Positions 6,460 through 10,029 of a DNA stretch of 10,029 nt are shown here, one piece after another (positions within the stretch are counted from its first letter, which is position 1; each line of letters starts with the position of its first letter). Location: contig JAUVJB010000106.1 of NCBI GenBank assembly GCA_030592465.1, positions 1-10,029 on the forward strand, in the 5' to 3' direction. The translations under genes and the position numbers were made by a program. The notes beneath the pieces are model-generated. The model did no database searches. It saw nothing but the letters and a program-made list of their open reading frames with translations, and was not told the origin of the DNA. The stretch is from Bacteroidota bacterium. Lineage in GTDB: Bacteria > Bacteroidota > Bacteroidia > Bacteroidales > B39-G9.

Positions 6460-6592
6460 GACTATCAATGACTATTAAATGACTATCAATGACTATCTCA
6501 ATGACAATTAATTACAATTAATGACTATCAATGATTTTGACTCTTCCATGTCTTTAAGACTATGGAAGGTCTCTATCAATGACTATTGTGAC
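6460..6592 (+). repeat. degenerate array of GACTATCAATGA units
   Basis: GACTATCAATGA occurs exactly at 6460-6471, 6481-6492 and 6523-6534, with a truncated copy at 6573-6582 and many partial ATGACTAT or AATGACAATTAAT units between. Spacing is irregular (21, 42 and about 50 bp), so it is a decayed tandem repeat and not a CRISPR. A short version (TTGACAATTAATGACTAT) occurs at 4044-4061 behind the other 47-bp element. Confidence 0.7.
6543..6568. repeat. hairpin downstream of the alkaline phosphatase gene
   Basis: CTTCCAT (6543-6549) pairs with ATGGAAG (6562-6568), and GTCTT (6550-6554) with AAGAC (6556-6560), leaving one bulged T at 6561. It starts 38 bp after the phosphatase stop in the minus direction. 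No T-tract follows on that strand, so a terminator role is possible but weakly supported. Confidence 0.5.
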
Positions 6593-6606
6593 AATAGATG
6601 TTATAA

Positions 6607-8097
6607 TTATAATCCAACACCCATAACTGCCATTATTTTTTTTGCAACATCAGTATTATCATAATAACCTTTAAAAATTTGTTCACCAACACCTTGAGCA
6701 TGAACAGGAACAGGAGTTCCTGTATGTGCATAGGTCGTCCAAGCTATACCGACTTTATGATCTAAAATACGTGTTGCTGCAAGTGAAATCGGTTCGTATC
6801 CACCATAGAGAAGATAAGTTTCTTCTGTCATTTGTTTTTTACTCTTTGAAAAACTTTCTAAATAAGCATTATGAATTTGCTTTTTCTCTAATTTTGTTAA
6901 CTCTAAACCCTTTTCTTTATCACCAAGACCAAAATTATCTTTAATTAATTTTAATATTTCGTCAAATGTCGGCTTGGTTTTATTCTTCTTAAGATTATTA
7001 ATGGTTTTAGTAAATTCTTCAAATGATACTTTTTGATATTTTAATTTTTGCAATGATGATTCATATCCCATACCGGCAAACCCGAGTGTCATACCACCCG
7101 TCTCATGGTCGCTGACAACAACAATTAAAGTTTGTTTAGGGTGTTTATTATAAAACTTAAGAGCCACTTTCACAGCATTATCAAAATCGATAACCTCGTG
7201 AATTGTTGTAGCAGCATCGTTAGCATGACAAGCCCAATCAATTTTACCACCTTCAATCATCATAAAAAAACCGTTTTTATTATCAAGCAGTTCAATAGCC
7301 TTACTTGTAAAATCAGCAAGATTAATATCTTCAGCAGTCTGGTCAATAGAATATCTTAAGGCGTTTCCCTCAGCAAGAACCGGACCTATAGCAATAACTT
7401 TACCCGATTTTTTAGATAGTTTATTAAATTCTTGTTTAGTATTTATGTATTTATAACCTTTTTGTTCAGCCAAATCAATTAAATTAATTGTTTTGTTGTT
7501 ACGTTCACCGGTCAAATATCTAAAATTACCTCCGGCAAAAAAATCGAAATTACTATTAACAAGATCAAGAGAAATATCAAAAAACATATTTCTTGTAGGC
7601 TGATGAGCATAAAAACAAGCAGGAGTAGCATGATCAATATCAACAGTAGAAATAATACCGACTTTCATGCCTTTATCTTTAGCCATTTCTGCCATTGTTT
7701 TCAATTTTTTTTGGCGTTTACCATCCATTGAGATAGTAGCAATAGTTGTTTTATAACCTGTAGCAAGTGATGTTGCAGCAGCAGCTGAACCAGTAATATA
7801 ACGATCTTGTGCATAAGTTGTTATGTATCCTTGTGTTGATAATTTGCTTATGGATAGACGTTTAACACCAATTTTACCTTTCAAAGCCGCTTGGTAATTT
7901 TCTGCTGAATTAATTTGTGTTAATCCCATACCATCGCCAATAAAGTAAAAAACATATTTGGCATGTTTTCCCGAATACTGCTCATTATTATTCTCCTCAG
8001 ATATAGGTTGCGAACAAGAAAAATTTATACCTGTTATTGCTACAATAACAATCGAAATAAATGATATTTTAATATTTTTTATATTTATTAAATTCAT
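6607..8097 (-). CDS. alkaline phosphatase (PhoA family, secreted)
   Basis: This is a 496-residue metal-dependent phosphomonoesterase of the PhoA family (PF00245). Residues 1-27 are a signal peptide; Cys28 in NFSCSQ could be lipidated, but Asn at -3 is a poor lipobox. The family sites are in order: metal Asp55 in FIGDGMG, nucleophile Ser104 in TGSAAAATSLATGYKT, HATPA at about 156-160, Glu282, Asp287 and His291 in IEGGKIDWACH, Asp330-His331 in SDHETGG and His458 in AHTGTPVPVHAQG. The residue before the nucleophile is Gly103, where E. coli PhoA has Asp101. The frame extends upstream to a TTG at 8157, but that would code through an inverted repeat and bury the signal peptide, so I chose the first ATG, at 8097. 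The C-terminal transporter gene lies 145 bp upstream on the same strand. It should release phosphate in the periplasm or at the surface. Confidence 0.93.
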   Translation of the reverse strand: MNLINIKNIKISFISIVIVAITGINFSCSQPISEENNNEQYSGKHAKYVFYFIGDGMGLTQINSAENYQAALKGKIGVKRLSISKLSTQGYITTYAQDRYITGSAAAATSLATGYKTTIATISMDGKRQKKLKTMAEMAKDKGMKVGIISTVDIDHATPACFYAHQPTRNMFFDISLDLVNSNFDFFAGGNFRYLTGERNNKTINLIDLAEQKGYKYINTKQEFNKLSKKSGKVIAIGPVLAEGNALRYSIDQTAEDINLADFTSKAIELLDNKNGFFMMIEGGKIDWACHANDAATTIHEVIDFDNAVKVALKFYNKHPKQTLIVVVSDHETGGMTLGFAGMGYESSLQKLKYQKVSFEEFTKTINNLKKNKTKPTFDEILKLIKDNFGLGDKEKGLELTKLEKKQIHNAYLESFSKSKKQMTEETYLLYGGYEPISLAATRILDHKVGIAWTTYAHTGTPVPVHAQGVGEQIFKGYYDNTDVAKKIMAVMGVGL

Positions 8098-8129
8098 AAG
8101 AAATGTTTTATTAATTCCTAAAATCCGCA

Positions 8130-8198
8130 AGTCAGGGTTTGACTGCTTAAATATCAACTACTTAAGTTATAATGAACAGTTTAAGTCAAGCCCTGACT
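8130..8198. repeat. 15-bp inverted repeat in the leader of the phosphatase gene
   Basis: AGTCAGGGTTTGACT (8130-8144) and AGTCAAGCCCTGACT (8184-8198) are reverse complements except for one base, which would be a G-T wobble in RNA. TTAAA/TTTAA extends the arms with a two-base offset. The loop and flanks hold three CTTAAG-like sites. It lies between the transporter stop (8243) and the phosphatase ATG (8097), so it could end the upstream transcript, stabilise the mRNA, or act as a leader element. It may also be a small mobile repeat. Confidence 0.7.
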
Positions 8199-8242
8199 AT
8201 CAAATGCTTAAGCTTTCTACTGCGAAATTAAGGTAATTAACA

Positions 8243-10029
8243 TTATTCAATCTCCTTTTTATTAAAAGCATTGACAAAAAGCACATCGCCAACATCATCA
8301 TATCCTTCAAAGACATCTTTTCCTGAATGTTTAATCTGTTCAGAGATAAAACCAATAACTGTTAAGGCAGCGTCAGCTGATCTTTTATTAATAACTGATT
8401 TACTACTAATACCTTCACTTATTTTAATTATTTCAATATTCTTTCTATGAATTGGCAACCTTCCCGAACCAATCAATTCAGACAATTGATTTCTTGTTTC
8501 CTCAACTTTATCCTCTTCACAAATATCAAAAATTTTAATTTTTCCCTTTTTCCAATCAGGATGACCCATAATTATATAACTCATTAAAATCATTAAACTA
8601 TAATTATCAGTATCGAGATTACGAATCCAGATATGTATGCCATTTTTAGCAATTAGTTTCCTATTTGAGCTAGCCAACACACAAACATCATAATTACCGG
8701 CTCTTACTAATGAATAATTATCAATAATCTGGTCGAGGTTGACAGGATATTGTTTATCAAATTCAAAAATAATCATATTATTATCTAACCCTGATATACC
8801 GGGAAGCTGAATTATTTGTGCAATTGCCGACGTATATGAGGGTGAAATCATTGTGTCGATAAACACATTAGTATTTATTTTTTCGGAATTTTCAACAAGT
8901 TTTTTTAGTTCTTCTTTAGCTTTATCGTGAATTAATTTAGAATAATATCCCTCAATTAAATGGATATATGTTCCAAAACCATACTTGTGAGATATCCAAC
9001 TTAATAAAATTAAAGCTTTATCTCTATCGAAAGAATCTGTTGATACGCAAACAGCTGCCGGTCTCCAACTATTTTTATGGACAACTTTTTTTGTTCGTTG
9101 CAGATAAACTTGTATGCTGCGATTAATTTGAAAAAGTGCTCCTTGAAAAATTGTTTCAAGACCTTTTCTTTCTTTATGATAATAGTTTATTGTTAAATAT
9201 ATGACAATAATAATCATAAAAGCAAGCAACGCATAAACAGAACTTATTTTAAACATTATCCAAACACTAAACAAAAATCCCATAAGAGAAAAATACCATC
9301 TGGATTTGAATGAAGGACGATAAGAAGGAGAAGCTCCAAAATGGTTAAGAAAAGAAATTAAACATATTGAGCCATAATCAAGCATAAAAAACATGGTAAT
9401 AATTTTTGCCACAGCATTAACATCGCCAAGAGTAACAAATATAAAAGCAATTATGATTGTAATAATAGAAGCGTTAAAAGGTTCATTGGTCTTAGGTTTA
9501 CCCTTTGCAAAAAAACTATTAATAAATTTTAAAGGAAAAGATCTGTCAGAAGCGAGTGCTTGTAACGTGCGAGGTGCCACCATAATTGAACCTAAAGCAG
9601 ATGAAATGGTTGAAGCCGCCAATCCAAGAGGAATAATAAACCAACCATATATTGCAATTTTACTCATAATAAGCTGGTTGTCTAATAAATCTCCTGGGCT
9701 GGCTGATGCAACTAATTTCCAAGTAACAAGAACATAAACAACTATACCAACAAGCGTTGCAGTTATTGTTCCGAGAGGAATTGATTTACCGGGATTCTTT
9801 AAATCACCTGACAATCCTACGCCTGCAGACATGCCTGTAAAAGCGGGAAAACAAATTGCAAACACGATGAAAAAATTATCCATATTTTTAAAACTGTCAG
9901 AAAAAATATTTACATCTGCTGCTTGTGAAAATTCAGTTTTTCCAATAAAAAACAGGAATAATGATAAAAACAAAATGCCAACAACATAATACAATGCTTT
10001 AACACCAACATTTGCACCTTTCTTTAAAA
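8243..10029 (-). CDS. SLC12-type cation-chloride cotransporter, 5' end cut by window edge
   Basis: The frame is open to the window edge, giving 594 codons and no visible start; the TTG at 9994 is internal. The product matches the APC-superfamily cation-chloride cotransporters (SLC12/NKCC-like), which move Cl- with Na+ and/or K+ across the inner membrane. The signature FPAFTGMSAGVGLSGDLKNP followed by GKSIPLGT lies about 60-85 residues into the fragment and corresponds to the TM6 region of the family. APRTLQALASD and the ASPSYRPSFKSRW segment also fit. Roughly six to seven membrane segments are visible and the first four or five are outside the window. From about residue 320 a long soluble C-terminal domain follows (RPAAVCVSTDSFDRDKALILL, NMIIFEFDK, IKIFDICEED), as expected of the cytoplasmic SLC12 domain. 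Which ions are carried cannot be read from this. Its stop is 145 bp before the phosphatase ATG on the same strand. Confidence 0.86.
   Translation of the reverse strand, partial: LKKGANVGVKALYYVVGILFLSLFLFFIGKTEFSQAADVNIFSDSFKNMDNFFIVFAICFPAFTGMSAGVGLSGDLKNPGKSIPLGTITATLVGIVVYVLVTWKLVASASPGDLLDNQLIMSKIAIYGWFIIPLGLAASTISSALGSIMVAPRTLQALASDRSFPLKFINSFFAKGKPKTNEPFNASIITIIIAFIFVTLGDVNAVAKIITMFFMLDYGSICLISFLNHFGASPSYRPSFKSRWYFSLMGFLFSVWIMFKISSVYALLAFMIIIVIYLTINYYHKERKGLETIFQGALFQINRSIQVYLQRTKKVVHKNSWRPAAVCVSTDSFDRDKALILLSWISHKYGFGTYIHLIEGYYSKLIHDKAKEELKKLVENSEKINTNVFIDTMISPSYTSAIAQIIQLPGISGLDNNMIIFEFDKQYPVNLDQIIDNYSLVRAGNYDVCVLASSNRKLIAKNGIHIWIRNLDTDNYSLMILMSYIIMGHPDWKKGKIKIFDICEEDKVEETRNQLSELIGSGRLPIHRKNIEIIKISEGISSKSVINKRSADAALTVIGFISEQIKHSGKDVFEGYDDVGDVLFVNAFNKKEIE

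Larger units (their letters stand above)
6337..6606. other. 270-bp repeat-rich spacer
   Basis: The spacer between the yibE/F start and the phosphatase stop holds the second 47-bp repeat (6365-6411), GTCATTT units at 6420-6426 and 6434-6440, a degenerate GACTATCAATGA array (6460-6592) and a hairpin (6543-6568). I see no gene in it. The promoter of yibE/F, if it has its own, must lie here, but I found no clear TAnnTTTG box on the minus strand. Confidence 0.75.

Noticed and set aside
6460..6592. Repeat array resembling a CRISPR
   Set aside because: Units are 12 bp or shorter, spacing is irregular, the sequences between them are themselves repeat fragments, and no cas gene is near.
8098..8157. 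Longer phosphatase start (TTG at 8157)
   Set aside because: It is a TTG codon, runs through one arm of the inverted repeat, and would put 20 polar residues before an otherwise normal signal peptide. The first ATG at 8097 fits better.
9393..9737. 114-codon plus-strand frame inside the transporter gene
   Set aside because: It is antisense to a clearly conserved transmembrane region, and its sequence looks like a translated shadow with no ribosome site.
9992..9994. TTG as the start of the transporter gene
   Set aside because: The frame continues open to the window edge, and the family needs four or five further membrane segments upstream, so the true start lies outside.
1..10029. A new defence, secretion or biosynthetic system
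   Set aside because: All but two genes belong to known housekeeping or envelope families and the two unknown ones are not next to each other. Nothing in the order suggests a multi-gene system.

Overview
The window looks like chromosomal DNA from a low-GC member of the Bacteroidota, probably an environmental Bacteroidales-like lineage. The evidence is the protein families: a FadL/OmpP1-type outer-membrane protein with the signal peptide ending and NPAG motif usual in that phylum, a type 3 (archaeal/eukaryote-like) prolyl-tRNA synthetase, and a Tyr/Asn-rich lipoprotein. Most genes also lack a Shine-Dalgarno sequence, and a TAnnTTTG promoter box lies upstream of one gene. The genus cannot be named from the sequence alone.

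Layout. Positions 1-812 (minus) hold the N-terminal 270 residues of the FadL-like protein, cut by the window edge. Upstream of it on the same strand is a 431-aa low-complexity lipoprotein (888-2183), with an aromatic Tyr/Asn core and a Ser/Arg tail. A 99-bp divergent spacer separates it from proS (2283-3758, plus). A 541-bp non-coding stretch dense with palindromes follows, then an unrecognised 229-aa cytoplasmic protein (4300-4989, plus). It converges on a YibE/F-family membrane protein (5176-6336, minus) across a spacer with a probable bidirectional terminator. Further right, all on the minus strand, come a second repeat-rich spacer (6337-6606), an alkaline phosphatase (6607-8097) and the C-terminal two thirds of an SLC12-type cation-chloride cotransporter (8243 to the edge at 10029).

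How the genes fit together. The genes are mostly housekeeping and envelope functions. The FadL-like protein and the lipoprotein may be one envelope transcription unit. The transporter, phosphatase and YibE/F genes share a strand but are separated by 145 and 270 bp of structured DNA, so a single operon is doubtful. I see no defence system, phage, insertion sequence with a transposase, CRISPR array or RNA gene.

The least ordinary part is the intergenic DNA. An identical 47-bp element occurs in the same orientation at 3810-3856 and 6365-6411. Each copy is followed, in the same order, by GTCATTT units and then ATGACTAT units, so the two spacers appear to carry diverged copies of one composite non-coding repeat. 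A separate palindrome family (core AATCCCGAA/TTCGGGATT) flanks the unrecognised 229-aa gene on both sides. The strange lipoprotein is the best protein-level oddity.
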